Assembly (NCBI RefSeq): GCF_033659955.1
Contig: NZ_JARUJP010000001.1
Span: forward strand, 417,146 to 481,145
Reading direction: 5' to 3'
Origin: Clostridium_AM tanneri
GTDB lineage: Bacteria; Bacillota; Clostridia; Clostridiales; Clostridiaceae
Length of the DNA stretch: 64,000 bases
Shown: positions 41,235 through 50,864 of the stretch, one piece after another
Position numbering within the stretch: the first letter of the stretch is position 1
Layout: every line of letters starts with the position of its first letter
Translations under genes and position numbers: made by a program
Notes under the pieces: model-generated
Told to the model about the DNA's origin: nothing
Databases searched by the model: none
Seen by the model: only the letters and a program-made list of their open reading frames with translations

Positions 41235-42695
41235 TTACTTAGCAATAGGCAGCCTAATATTTATAGTAACTATATCTTCATTAGATTCTGCCCGAATGTG
41301 TCCATTATGAAGTTCTACTATTTTCTTAGAAATTGCTAATCCTAACCCTGAGCCTTCAATTTTACTTGACCTTGAGTTATCCATTCTGTAAAACTTTTCA
41401 AACATCTTATCTAGTTTATCTTTTTTAATATCTTTTCCTTTGTTAGATACAGAAATTATAATGTTATCCTCATTTCTATATGCTCTAACTATTATATCTG
41501 AAGGCTTACTGCTATATTTTTCTGCATTACCTAAAACATTATCAAAAACTCTAATGATTTTTTCAATATCTATTTTAACAGGAAGTTTAGTATCACTAAT
41601 ATATGTTATAATTCCTAGTCCCTTAGTTTCAAACACAGGAGCATATTCCCCTAAGATTTGTGTAAGAATAGAACCTACATCTGCTTCTACAAGTTCTAAG
41701 GATATATCGCTGCTTGATAACTTTGTATATTCGAATAATTCATCGATAAGTTTCTTTAATTTTATAGATAGGTTATAAGCTGAATTTAAATATTCCTTTT
41801 CTTCTTTAGCTTTATATTTCTCATTTGTTAAAATATCTAAATAACCTATAATAGCAGTTAAAGGTGTTCGTAAATCGTGAGAGACATTAGTTATTAATTC
41901 ATTCTTAGTATTTTCTAGTTCTCTCTCATAATCAAACTTTTCTTTTAATTGTTTAGACATGATATTAATATTTTTGCAAAGTTCTGCTAACTCATCATTT
42001 CCTCGAACTTTCAGGGACAAACCTAGTTCTTCATTTGCAATTTTATTAACCTGCTTGGAGATGTACTTAATATATTTTATTTTGTTATTTACTAATAATA
42101 AAAACACAATCAAAAAAACTGCAATTCCAGTTGCAAAAGTAATAAGAGCCATAATATTATACTCTAGTACAGTTATAGAGTTAGCTCTTGCAAGAAGTTC
42201 TAATATATCAAATTCTTTTGGGGTAAGCCTGACTTCTTTATCTCCTATAAACACTTGCCTTGTGTCAGTGTTTATAGTTAAATTTCCAATCTCAATTATA
42301 TTTTTATCTATACTTTGAACAGGTGAGTACTTTATATATCTTCTAAGCTGAGATTTAACTCTTGCCATTAGCTCCATAGCATTAAAGGGTTTTGTAATGT
42401 AGTCGTCAGCACCAGAGGCTAAGCCTTGAATTTTATCTAAGTCTTCTGATTTTGCAGATAGAAAAATAATAGGCATTATATTATTTTCTCTAATTTTCAT
42501 ACAGGTCTCTATACCGTCCATACCTGGCATCATAATATCTAAAAGTACAAGGTCTATCTGAGTTTCAGCTATAATACTTAAGGCCTGTTCTCCATTTTCA
42601 GCTTTTATTACCTCATATCCTTCATTTTCTAAATATATACCTGTAACTTTTCTTATTTCAGTATCATCATCAACTACTAAAATTTTGCTTGTCAT
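41235..42695 (-). CDS. fused response regulator / histidine kinase (VanR-VanS-like deletion fusion)
   Basis: 486-aa hybrid of unusual order. Residues 1-120 are an OmpR-type receiver (VVDDDTE, phospho-Asp in LVLLDIMMPGMDG, KPF). Residues 130-170 are only the first half of the winged-helix DNA-binding domain (LTPKEFDILELLARA), which breaks off near nucleotide 42180. It then runs directly into the second membrane helix of a VanS-like kinase (about 178-200), with HAMP-like linker, DHp (NVSHDLRTPLTAIIGYLDIL) and ATPase parts (NVLGNAEKYS, GSGLGLAISKK). The recognition helix and the kinase sensor are missing, which suggests an in-frame deletion joining two adjacent genes. The ATG at 42695 is set by AGGAG. 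Confidence 0.8.
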   Translation of the reverse strand: MTSKILVVDDDTEIRKVTGIYLENEGYEVIKAENGEQALSIIAETQIDLVLLDIMMPGMDGIETCMKIRENNIMPIIFLSAKSEDLDKIQGLASGADDYITKPFNAMELMARVKSQLRRYIKYSPVQSIDKNIIEIGNLTINTDTRQVFIGDKEVRLTPKEFDILELLARANSITVLEYNIMALITFATGIAVFLIVFLLLVNNKIKYIKYISKQVNKIANEELGLSLKVRGNDELAELCKNINIMSKQLKEKFDYERELENTKNELITNVSHDLRTPLTAIIGYLDILTNEKYKAKEEKEYLNSAYNLSIKLKKLIDELFEYTKLSSSDISLELVEADVGSILTQILGEYAPVFETKGLGIITYISDTKLPVKIDIEKIIRVFDNVLGNAEKYSSKPSDIIVRAYRNEDNIIISVSNKGKDIKKDKLDKMFEKFYRMDNSRSSKIEGSGLGLAISKKIVELHNGHIRAESNEDIVTINIRLPIAK

Positions 42696-42712
42696 AAACA
42701 TGCTCCTTTCTA

Positions 42713-43273
42713 CTAAGAATTATGACATTTTAAAACATAAGCTGGTGGAACATTAATTACAACCCTATCCATGTCTATTTCTTTAAAATAACCAGCAATA
42801 AATTCTTTCTTTATAAGAGTATATTGAAATGTTATAAATAGTCCATTTCTCTTTAGTATACTTCTAGTTTTATTTAAAATCTTATTTGAAACATCCTTAG
42901 GCAAACTAGCAAAAGGCAAACCTGAGACAACATAATCTACCTTTTTAATATCATATTTTACTAAATACTTATCTACATTTTCAGCAGAATCATTTATTAT
43001 TATAATATTATCATACCCATTATACATATCTTCTAGCTGTTTACAAAATTCTCTATTGTATTCTAGTAATATTAGTACCGTATCTTGCCTTTTTCTTTCT
43101 ACAAGCTTCTCTGTAAAAACTCCTGTACCTGGTCCATACTCAATTATACAATTGGCATTTTGAAAATCTATATCTTTGACCATTTTCTTTGCAAGCCTTT
43201 CTGAACTAGGTGCTACAGCCCCTACAGTTCTTGGCGATTTAAAATATTCTATTAAGAATTTTATTAGCTTCAT
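42713..43273 (-). CDS. PmtA-like SAM-dependent methyltransferase
   Basis: 186-aa class I methyltransferase resembling phospholipid N-methyltransferases. It has the N-terminal FLIEYFKSPRTVGAVAPSSE with its SAM site IIEYGPGTGVFTEKL, then VDYVVSGLPFASLP and NGLFITFQYT. Members methylate phosphatidylethanolamine, but related small enzymes have other lipid or unknown substrates. Its position directly upstream of the fused two-component gene, 17 bp away, suggests one operon. The ATG at 43273 follows GGGAGG by 7 bases. Confidence 0.75.
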   Translation of the reverse strand: MKLIKFLIEYFKSPRTVGAVAPSSERLAKKMVKDIDFQNANCIIEYGPGTGVFTEKLVERKRQDTVLILLEYNREFCKQLEDMYNGYDNIIIINDSAENVDKYLVKYDIKKVDYVVSGLPFASLPKDVSNKILNKTRSILKRNGLFITFQYTLIKKEFIAGYFKEIDMDRVVINVPPAYVLKCHNS

Positions 43274-43384
43274 ACTAAAACCTCCCACTAGTTTTTCAAG
43301 TTATCTAATGGTTTTAGTATAAATACCAAATATTAAGAATCTCCGCTGAAAAAACTTAAGAATTCTTAAATTTATTTTAGGTAT

Positions 43385-43411
43385 AAAAAAAGAAGGTACT
43401 AAACCTTCTTT
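43385..43411 (-). terminator. intrinsic terminator of the hydrolase gene
   Basis: 8-bp stem AAGAAGGT / ACCTTCTT (43390-43397 with 43403-43410), followed on the minus strand by TTTTTTT. Confidence 0.8.
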
Positions 43412-43434
43412 ATTGGGCTAAGCATTTAAATTTA

Positions 43435-44139
43435 TTAATCAATGTGCTTTTGTAACCAATGCTTGAATACATTCAACTGTTCTTCTGTATGAAAGTAATG
43501 TTCCCCTTCGTCCATGACTTCTAACCTACAGCAGTACTTTTTAACGAAATAATTAATATCTTCAAATTCACACAATTCATCCCTTGCTCCATACATAACA
43601 TCTGTATCTGTATTCCATGTACTAATAGGATGTTGTTTTACATAACAGAAATAATCCCAATATAACTTTTGACCAATTGGTGTTTCTATAGTCATTTCCT
43701 TTTTCAAACGCTCTGGTGTTACATTAAACCATATCATCATATTTTCTATAATTCTTTCCATATTAACTACTGGTGATAAAAATAATGCCTTTCTCAACAT
43801 ATCATTTTTATACGCTAAAAGGCTAAAATAAGCCCCCATACTACATGCAAACAAACTCACTTCTTTCCAATGTTCTTTTGCATAGTTCATAATTATAGAT
43901 AAATCACTAACGCAAAATTGTACTTTGCAAGGTGTACTATCATTTTTTCTTTCACCATGCTCTGGCAAATCAAAACTTAATACCTGATAACCTTTTTGAA
44001 GTGCTTCTTCAGCTAAAATTTGAATCACAACATCTTCCTTATTCGACATATTTCCATGCACTGCAATAAAAAGTTTTTTACTCTTTTCCCCCCACAAGAC
44101 TGCAGGGATATTACTAATATTAAATCTATCCTTAATCAT
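43435..44139 (-). CDS. alpha/beta hydrolase
   Basis: 234-aa alpha/beta-hydrolase fold protein. The nucleophile elbow is ACSMGA (Ser near residue 104). The oxyanion-hole HGN region (FIAVHGNMSNKEDV) comes before it, then ARDEL supplies the Asp and EGEHYFH the His. The substrate is unknown and no enzyme partners are adjacent. The ATG at 44139 is favoured by GGAGG 4 bases upstream. An ATG 12 codons earlier is possible but has a weaker site. A terminator follows. Confidence 0.78.
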   Translation of the reverse strand: MIKDRFNISNIPAVLWGEKSKKLFIAVHGNMSNKEDVVIQILAEEALQKGYQVLSFDLPEHGERKNDSTPCKVQFCVSDLSIIMNYAKEHWKEVSLFACSMGAYFSLLAYKNDMLRKALFLSPVVNMERIIENMMIWFNVTPERLKKEMTIETPIGQKLYWDYFCYVKQHPISTWNTDTDVMYGARDELCEFEDINYFVKKYCCRLEVMDEGEHYFHTEEQLNVFKHWLQKHID

Positions 44140-44415
44140 ATTTCCTCCATAATTTATAGAGGTGACACCCTCCATAAATGCTCTTTATTTTTCTTCTCTC
44201 CCATAATAAAATCCTCCTTTCTCAGTTAATTCTATATAAAGTATGTTAACTGCAAATTTAATTTTTTCATTCTTTTAGACTACTGGGCAAATTCCTGCTC
44301 ATTGGCAAAATTATACAAATAATCATTAGTTCATAGTTAACTACAAGTGTGAACTTAATATCTTATAGGATAATCATACCATATGAAACATAGAATATTT
44401 ATCTAATTATGGTAA

Positions 44416-44454
44416 TACACCCCTAATAACGCTTATAGAATTATTAGGGGTATA
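44416..44454 (-). terminator. hairpin after the lipoprotein gene
   Basis: 12-14-bp stem (44416-44429 with 44441-44454) directly after the stop of the lipoprotein gene; no long T-run. The remaining gap to 44140 (318 bp in all) shows nothing else clear. Confidence 0.55.
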
Positions 44455-44457
44455 TTA

Positions 44458-45750
44458 CTATTGTTTTATTTGATAGATATAGCTTTTTGTCTTGTAAAAC
44501 TTAATAACTTCACCCTCATAGTCAAAATAATATAAGGTGTAGATGAATCCATCTCCTTTTCTATTAATCATAATAGTATTTTGACTACTTTTATTGTCTA
44601 GTTGTTCTATAGGAAGCATTCTAGCATTTTTTATCTCTTTTCCGTCAAAATCTCCAATAAATGAAGCTGCTTCCATTCTATAGGTTTTATTTTTTGATTC
44701 AAGTTCAGCACTTTGTATACTATAGCTTATGATACCTTTCCTAGTATCAGTATGAACATCCGTAAACATACTAGTATGATTTTTTCTACCATTATCCCTA
44801 TTTTCATCAGCTATCACTGTAACCTTATCCTTCTGTATATCATATTTCACAATGCTTCTTTTACCATTTTTATATATACTATTTAAATATATCTCATTTC
44901 CGTCTTCTGATATATCAAATATTTGTCCTCCTACAGTTTCAATCTTTTTAAAGGCACTTTTCTTTCCTAATTGAGTTTTGTATATAACATTATAGTAAGG
45001 TGAACTTATATAAAAACTATCATTACTTTTATTATATACCCAGGAAAAAATTCCTTGAGTTTTATCTGAATACGGAAAATACCCTGAATTAGTATATCCC
45101 TCAATTGCATCCCCTGTTTTAGTGTCGATAGCCACCATAATAGATTCAATATTACTTACATCAGCTATTACATATACATACTTATCACTTCCGAATACAA
45201 AACCAGAATGTATTCTTTTTAATAGCTCTCTAGTATCTGCAGTTTTTAATCCTTCTTTTTGTTTTTTCATTATATCTGACAAGTCATATACTGGTTTTGA
45301 AGCATTTTCTATTGTATTATACATCCAGAGCTTATTATCCTTTGTATAAAGAAAGTTTCCGTACATATGCTTTTGACCTATATCTCCACATATGGCTTCC
45401 TTTATTGTATTAATTTTAGAAACTTTTGAGGTTTTTATATTAACATTGTAAATATTTATATCGTCTATATGAATACTATTCAAGTCTATTGTATTTTTGT
45501 CACTTCCCTCTGTAACTATAATGTTTTCATCATCCTTCCAGCATATAGGCGTGTATATCATATTATTTAAATCTAATTCCGTTACTTTCACTAGTTTGCT
45601 AGCATTTTTTTCTTCATCTTTTGTTTCCTGCTTTACATCGGAACTTAACGTAATTTGTTTTTGTCTTTCTCCACAGGATGTAGAAATTAAGGTTACTGAA
45701 AACATTAAGATTAACGGTAATACTACTTTTTTTATACTTCTGCTCATCAT
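44458..45750 (-). CDS. lipoprotein with beta-propeller-like repeats
   Basis: 430-aa lipoprotein. The lipobox LISTSC comes at residues 21-26, after a basic start and hydrophobic core, so it should be anchored outside the membrane. The rest shows recurring short motifs (SDKYVYVIADVSN, NGKRSIVKYDIQKDKVTV, LWMYNTIENASKP) that read as blades of a propeller or TolB-like fold. It lies directly downstream of a histidine kinase and regulator pair and may be their target or a signal-binding partner. AAGGGGAAGG precedes the ATG. Confidence 0.65.
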   Translation of the reverse strand: MMSRSIKKVVLPLILMFSVTLISTSCGERQKQITLSSDVKQETKDEEKNASKLVKVTELDLNNMIYTPICWKDDENIIVTEGSDKNTIDLNSIHIDDINIYNVNIKTSKVSKINTIKEAICGDIGQKHMYGNFLYTKDNKLWMYNTIENASKPVYDLSDIMKKQKEGLKTADTRELLKRIHSGFVFGSDKYVYVIADVSNIESIMVAIDTKTGDAIEGYTNSGYFPYSDKTQGIFSWVYNKSNDSFYISSPYYNVIYKTQLGKKSAFKKIETVGGQIFDISEDGNEIYLNSIYKNGKRSIVKYDIQKDKVTVIADENRDNGRKNHTSMFTDVHTDTRKGIISYSIQSAELESKNKTYRMEAASFIGDFDGKEIKNARMLPIEQLDNKSSQNTIMINRKGDGFIYTLYYFDYEGEVIKFYKTKSYIYQIKQ

Positions 45751-45881
45751 ATTGCCTTCCCCTTTCTAAATTATCAATATAGAATTAAATTTTTTCTTAT
45801 ATAGATAATATCACTTAATATTTTCCAAATTTGCATAAATTGTTTCCAATTTGTTTCCCAGAAAAATTTAACTCTATTAAT

Positions 45882-47315
45882 TTAAAAAGATGGAATTTTT
45901 ACTGTTACCTTTATTTCATCACCATTTTCTATATGTATCTCTCCATTATGTTCTTTAACTATCTCGCTACATATATACAAACCTAGACCTCTGCTTCCCA
46001 CTTCTACTACGTTGTTTCCTTTTACAAAGGGTTGAAAAATAGAATTATAAATGTCCTCTGATATTGGGTTGCTTTTATTTAAAATTTCCACTGTATAATT
46101 ACTTTCATCGTTAAAAGCATATATATATATTTTTTCTTCTGAAAAAGAGTATTTAATAGCATTATCAATTAAATTTATTATAAGTTGTTTTATTTTATTT
46201 TCCTGACCACATATAGTTCCCTCTTCTATCTTTGATACAATATCTAATGAATACTTTTGTGACTTAATATTCATATCTCTGCAGATACTCTCTAAAAGAC
46301 TTTTCATTTCAATGACTTTCTTATCTTCTTGTAAAAAACTTGCTCCCTTAGAAACATTAATTAAGTCTAAAACAAGACCATGAAGCCTTTCACTTTCTAA
46401 ATAAATTCTCTGAATTGCCCTATCTCTAAATTCCTTATCTTGTACGTTCTTATCTAGAAGTAACTGAGCATAGCCTGAAATAGCCGTTAAGGGAGTCTTT
46501 AACTCATGGGTTACATTATTAAAAAATTCTCTCCTGCCCCTCTCCAGTTTTAAGACTTTATCTCTTTCTCTGCCTATTGTTTCAAGTTGATCTTTTATTT
46601 TATCCTTCATATTCACAAACTCATTTAACAAAAGTCCTATCTCATCCTTAGACTTAACATCTAGATTTATTTCGTAATCCCCATCCTCAATTTTCTTTAT
46701 CTGCTTTGTTAGGACTATAATTGGATTTATTATTTTTGATGTAATTAAGTATGCTGCTATAAAAATAAATATAAAAACCACAATCTCAATCATGGTAATA
46801 ATTCTTATAATTCTTTTATTTTGAGAGTATATATTATCAAAATTTTTACTTATATTAAGTACGCCTAAAAGCTTATCCTCTTGATATAATGGGTAAGATA
46901 AAATTCCTTGAACACTTTCTCCACTATACCTTAGATTTATAACAGCTTTTCCTTCAATTGCTGATTTTGAGCCTTTTTCAACTAATTCACTAGAATTTAA
47001 TCCTATATTGCTTTCCACAATCTTGCCATGAGAATCTCTTATTTCCAATTCATAATTATATGTGAGTACAGAGTTATTAAGTAAATTCCACATACTAGAA
47101 TAGAAGTCTTTCTTATCAGTATAGGGATTGTTGCTTATCATATTATATCTAATATATTCTCTTGAATTTTTCATAATATCCTTCATAGAAGCTTTTATAG
47201 TATTTTCCAGATTAGTGTCAAAGACTTGCCTAATTAGAAGATTTAAAGCGATGGCAGAAACTATAAATATTATTGATAATCCAAAAGTAAACTTAAATCT
47301 CACGCTATTTTTCAT
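45882..47315 (-). CDS. sensor histidine kinase
   Basis: 477-aa membrane kinase. Helix 1 is about residues 7-27, an external sensor region runs to about residue 165, and helix 2 is about 170-192. HAMP (about 193-245, KIEDGDYEINLDVKSKDEIG), DHp (FFNNVTHELKTPLTAISGYA) and ATPase (NLIDNAIKYS, GLGLYICSEIVKEH) parts follow. The ligand is unknown. The ATG follows GAGGT from the end of the regulator gene and starts 5 bases before that gene ends, so the two are coupled. Confidence 0.9.
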   Translation of the reverse strand: MKNSVRFKFTFGLSIIFIVSAIALNLLIRQVFDTNLENTIKASMKDIMKNSREYIRYNMISNNPYTDKKDFYSSMWNLLNNSVLTYNYELEIRDSHGKIVESNIGLNSSELVEKGSKSAIEGKAVINLRYSGESVQGILSYPLYQEDKLLGVLNISKNFDNIYSQNKRIIRIITMIEIVVFIFIFIAAYLITSKIINPIIVLTKQIKKIEDGDYEINLDVKSKDEIGLLLNEFVNMKDKIKDQLETIGRERDKVLKLERGRREFFNNVTHELKTPLTAISGYAQLLLDKNVQDKEFRDRAIQRIYLESERLHGLVLDLINVSKGASFLQEDKKVIEMKSLLESICRDMNIKSQKYSLDIVSKIEEGTICGQENKIKQLIINLIDNAIKYSFSEEKIYIYAFNDESNYTVEILNKSNPISEDIYNSIFQPFVKGNNVVEVGSRGLGLYICSEIVKEHNGEIHIENGDEIKVTVKIPSF

Positions 47316-47319
47316 AGGA

Positions 47320-48006
47320 TTACCTCATAGCATAGCCTACACCGAAAATGGTTTCAATAAATGTCTGTCCATTTTCTAGGTTTAGCTTTGCTCTTAATCT
47401 TCTAACATGAATATCCACAGTTCTTGTTTCACCAATGTAATCTATTCCCCAAACTCTATCTAAAATTTGTTCCCTTGTAAAAACTATATTTTTATTTTTA
47501 ATAAAGAATACTAGCAGGTCATATTCTTTAGGTCTTAGCCTAATTATTTCCTCATTTTTAGTTACAATTCTCTTCTCTAAGTCTACTTTTACTTCTGAAT
47601 TTATTTCTATAAAATTATTTTCCTCATTATCACTTTTATATTTATCTACTCTTCTCAGGGCCACTTTTACTCTTGCTAAAACCTCTTTTATGTGAAATGG
47701 TTTTGTTATATAGTCATCTGCTCCAAGCTCCAATCCAAGTACTTTATCTATAATGTCAGTTCTTGCTGTAATCATTATGATTGGAATCTTATAATTGCTA
47801 TTAATAAACTTGCAAAGCTCAAATCCGCTTTCGTCAGGTAAGTTAACATCTAATAACACTATATGAGGTTTAAACTTCTCTAGAATTTCTCTTGCTTCCT
47901 TGGATGAAAAGCTGCTTTTTACCTCATAACCTTCTCCCTTAAGGGAAAAGGTCAATATGTCACTTATGGAAAATTCATCCTCAATGACTAGTATTCTAAA
48001 TTTCAT
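47320..48006 (-). CDS. OmpR-family response regulator
   Basis: 228-aa response regulator. Receiver residues include VIEDE, the phospho-Asp in VLLDVNLPDESG and KPF. The winged helix (about 130-226) ends with RTVDIHVRRLRAKLN and FGVGYAMR. It pairs with the kinase that follows. The operon order is regulator, kinase, lipoprotein. AGGGGG precedes the ATG by 8 bases. The control target is not evident from nearby sequence, but the lipoprotein is a candidate. Confidence 0.92.
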   Translation of the reverse strand: MKFRILVIEDEFSISDILTFSLKGEGYEVKSSFSSKEAREILEKFKPHIVLLDVNLPDESGFELCKFINSNYKIPIIMITARTDIIDKVLGLELGADDYITKPFHIKEVLARVKVALRRVDKYKSDNEENNFIEINSEVKVDLEKRIVTKNEEIIRLRPKEYDLLVFFIKNKNIVFTREQILDRVWGIDYIGETRTVDIHVRRLRAKLNLENGQTFIETIFGVGYAMR

Positions 48007-48020
48007 GTTACATCCCCCTT

Positions 48021-49769
48021 TTATTCAATAATACCTATCTCCTCCTCTGTTAGCCCAAAATAATCATACAAATAAGTATCATCTTCATTTCCTGTACAAT
48101 CCTCTATATAAGGAATTGTTAGTTCCATTAATTTATTAGGATAATACTCAAATAAATCCTCCCCAAGCTTTTTGCCAAAGGTCTTAAAATAAAACTCATA
48201 CACCTTACTATTCAATATATATAATAAATAGTCATAGGTTAAAACTCCCTTTTCTTTTAACACTAATGAATAAACATCTGCACTAAAATAGCTGCCCTTA
48301 TCTAAGGCAAACCTATTGCTGCTTGCTTTGTATGGAAATATTATCTTTTCTCCTTCAAAAATCTCCTGTTTTCTTCCCCATTGAAGTTCATACCATTTTC
48401 TAAAACCTTTTTTGCATTCTCTTCTATTAGCTAGTCTTTCTTTATACTCACTAATGTATCTAATAGAATTAGGATATTCTTCTTCCTTATCTATTAGATT
48501 GGAGTATATTAAGAATTGCCTCTCCCCCTCTATGCGGTTTTGCTGTATAAAACTGCTTTTTATCCAGGGCTTCACAATACCTTTTTCGATATCTTCTTTT
48601 AATATTATTTCATCATCTATTACAAAGGCCTTATCACAACCTGTTATTATACCTTGATAACTATTGCAAATATTTCCTAAAGTATCGTACCCCTTTTTTT
48701 CAATCTTTCTAATTATATTTTTTTCTTTTTCACTAATGAGACTCCAGCCTTTATCCTCTAAGTCCCTTTCTAATATTGAAAAGCTCTTATAACTGTTGCC
48801 CTTATTTATAAAAAGAGAATCATAAAAGCCATTTTTTCCTTTTCCCTTAGTTATTAAAGGTTTTATGACCTCTATCCTGTTCTCTTCCACCTTTTCATTA
48901 GATAAAAAAATAATTGTTGGATCTATGCCTACTTTTTTAAAAGGTCTTATGCCGTAAAAATCTACTATTTTATGTATTGTTGTTTCTCCTTTTAATATTC
49001 TTCTTAACTCTTCTCCGCTTTGAGACTCTAAAAAATACCTAGAAGTAATAAAGGAAAGCTTACCCTTTTTGCTCATATTGTTTATTGCCTTCTTAAAAAA
49101 GCAGTAAGATATATCTCCTTTGTCTTTATAGATTCCTTTATATTTTTCTTTAAGCAGCCTTGAATATTCTCTGTCTACTAGTTTATGACCAACATAAGGT
49201 GGATTGCCTATGAAAATGTCAAACTTCTCCTCTATGTTATCCACTAAAAAATCCTTGGCTGCAAAATTGCTCTCTTTAATGTATCCACTTATACTATATA
49301 AGTCTATTAGTAATATTTTTAAAGCCTTAACATCTATATCAGTTCCATGTAAATTGTAGTCTATTATATGTGTTGTTATATCTTCTTCTTTTAGTGACAT
49401 ATGGTTTTTGTAGTTTATTTCCTGCAGGTTTCTTAAAAATAATTCTCTCAAATACTTAAAACAAGGAACTATTAAATTTCCACATCCACAGGCTGGATCT
49501 AAAATTTTTAAGTAAGGGTTATTAATTATGTCTTCTGGCTTTATTAAGTTTTCTATAATAAATACAGCTATTTCGTAAGGAGTATAGACTACTCCATCTT
49601 CCTTATTTATTCTGCTAAATTTATAATATTCATCTGAAAAACTATTCTTTTCCTCTATATTCAGCATAATTCTATAACTGTCTATAGCGGCTAACTTGTT
49701 TATGCTATCTGACCGCTGTAGAATTATATTATACAAATCATCAATTTTTTTCATAAAGTTTTCAAACAT
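48021..49769 (-). CDS. camA: CamA-like orphan DNA adenine N6-methyltransferase
   Basis: 582-aa solitary gamma-type adenine methyltransferase. The N-terminal SAM site is DPACGCGNLIV, the catalytic motif NPPY lies in DIFIGNPPYVGHK, and the C-terminal TaqI-like specificity half contains SYQGIITGCDKAFVID, NRRECKKGFRKWYELQWGR and SADVYSLV. These segments and the length closely match C. difficile CamA (577 aa), which methylates CAAAAA and influences sporulation and host persistence. No restriction gene is adjacent, which also fits an orphan. The ATG at 49769 follows GGAGAGAG by about 8 bases. The symbol is by similarity. Confidence 0.82.
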   Translation of the reverse strand: MFENFMKKIDDLYNIILQRSDSINKLAAIDSYRIMLNIEEKNSFSDEYYKFSRINKEDGVVYTPYEIAVFIIENLIKPEDIINNPYLKILDPACGCGNLIVPCFKYLRELFLRNLQEINYKNHMSLKEEDITTHIIDYNLHGTDIDVKALKILLIDLYSISGYIKESNFAAKDFLVDNIEEKFDIFIGNPPYVGHKLVDREYSRLLKEKYKGIYKDKGDISYCFFKKAINNMSKKGKLSFITSRYFLESQSGEELRRILKGETTIHKIVDFYGIRPFKKVGIDPTIIFLSNEKVEENRIEVIKPLITKGKGKNGFYDSLFINKGNSYKSFSILERDLEDKGWSLISEKEKNIIRKIEKKGYDTLGNICNSYQGIITGCDKAFVIDDEIILKEDIEKGIVKPWIKSSFIQQNRIEGERQFLIYSNLIDKEEEYPNSIRYISEYKERLANRRECKKGFRKWYELQWGRKQEIFEGEKIIFPYKASSNRFALDKGSYFSADVYSLVLKEKGVLTYDYLLYILNSKVYEFYFKTFGKKLGEDLFEYYPNKLMELTIPYIEDCTGNEDDTYLYDYFGLTEEEIGIIE

Positions 49770-49859
49770 ATTCTCTCTCTCCACAATACACTAAGTATAA
49801 AGTCTTAAATTAAGTACATCATAAAGTATATCATATATATTTGGTAGGTGATTTTGAAA

Positions 49860-50762
49860 ATGCATAAAAAAATAATAAGTATCTGTCTTTTAACTACAAT
49901 CACCTTATGTGGTTGCAGCAGTAGAACTTCTTTTACTGAGGATTCTAATAAAAATATAACTACCTCAACATCTAACAAGCCTTTAGAGAATAATAAAAAA
50001 GATTCAAACCCAGAAAATAAGGCTGATAAGATTACTGATATAAAAACTTTAGATGTCTCTAACTTAAAGAGTACAGAAAAAAACTGGTTTTATCAACCAA
50101 AAAAGGATGGCACGCCTTCCGGTGAACCACAGGAAATATTAGACCTCATTAATAAATATTCTGGCTATTATCTAGGTGATACTTCTAAGAAAGTAATATA
50201 CTTAACCTTTGATGAAGGTTATGAAAATGGATATACTGGAAAAATCTTAGATACTTTAAAAGCTAATAATGTAAAAGCAGCCTTTTTCGTTACTACTCCT
50301 TATGTTAAAGATAACCCAGAGCTAATTAAAAGAATGGCAGCTGAAGGGCATTTAGTTTGTAATCACTCTGAAAACCATCCTTCAATGGCAGCAGCAGCCA
50401 GTGACCCTGCTAAGTTTGAAAAGGAATTTTCAGGAGTAGAAAAGGTCTATGAAGAAGTCACTGGTAAAAAAATGCCTAAGTTTTTCAGACCACCAATGGG
50501 TAAATACAGTGAAAAATCTCTATTCTACACCCAAAAGCTTGGCTATAAGACAATATTCTGGAGCTTCGCCTATGGTGACTGGGACCCTAAAAAGCAGCCT
50601 ACTGCCGATTATGGCAAAAAGATTATAGCAGAAAGGACTCATAACGGTGCTATAGTACTACTGCATGCTGTATCTAAGACTAATACTGAAATACTTGATT
50701 CTGTAATAAAAGACTGGAAAAGTAAGGGATATGAATTGGAAAGCTTAGATAAACTTCCTTAA
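49860..50762 (+). CDS. pdaA: PdaA-type polysaccharide deacetylase lipoprotein
   Basis: 300-aa NodB-family deacetylase. A lipobox (TLCGC) at about residues 14-18 suggests membrane anchoring. Low-complexity sequence runs to residue 60. The catalytic domain (about 90-300) has YLTFDEGYENGY (motif 1), GHLVCNHSENHPSM (metal His), RPPMGKYS and LLHAVS. Family PdaA removes acetyl groups from N-acetylmuramic acid in spore cortex to make muramic-delta-lactam. The ATG at 49860, four codons after an in-frame GTG, follows AGGTGA by 9 bases. Adjacent to, but divergent from, the camA-like gene. Confidence 0.85.
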   Translation: MHKKIISICLLTTITLCGCSSRTSFTEDSNKNITTSTSNKPLENNKKDSNPENKADKITDIKTLDVSNLKSTEKNWFYQPKKDGTPSGEPQEILDLINKYSGYYLGDTSKKVIYLTFDEGYENGYTGKILDTLKANNVKAAFFVTTPYVKDNPELIKRMAAEGHLVCNHSENHPSMAAAASDPAKFEKEFSGVEKVYEEVTGKKMPKFFRPPMGKYSEKSLFYTQKLGYKTIFWSFAYGDWDPKKQPTADYGKKIIAERTHNGAIVLLHAVSKTNTEILDSVIKDWKSKGYELESLDKLP

Positions 50763-50791
50763 ACAAATAATTAATTAATAATAATTTTCCC

Positions 50792-50820
50792 TTGACACAT
50801 GAAAACTTTAGTAGTATATT
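50792..50820 (+). promoter_or_regulatory. promoter of the Rrf2 regulator gene
   Basis: TTGACA (50792-50797), a 17-bp spacer and TATATT (50815-50820). The operator dyad at 50826 sits at the transcription start. Confidence 0.8.
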
Positions 50821-50825
50821 AAAAC

Positions 50826-50842
50826 TGTACCAAACAGGTATA
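50826..50842 (+). promoter_or_regulatory. Rrf2 operator copy 1
   Basis: TGTACC-AAACA-GGTATA, a 17-bp dyad just after the -10 box of the rrf2 promoter, so binding should block autogenous transcription. Confidence 0.65.
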
Positions 50843-50864
50843 CTTTTAACTTTGGAGATATATT

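Noticed and set aside
48021..49769. Type IIG restriction-modification enzyme
   Set aside because: No nuclease motif and no partner gene; length and segments fit an orphan CamA-like methyltransferase.
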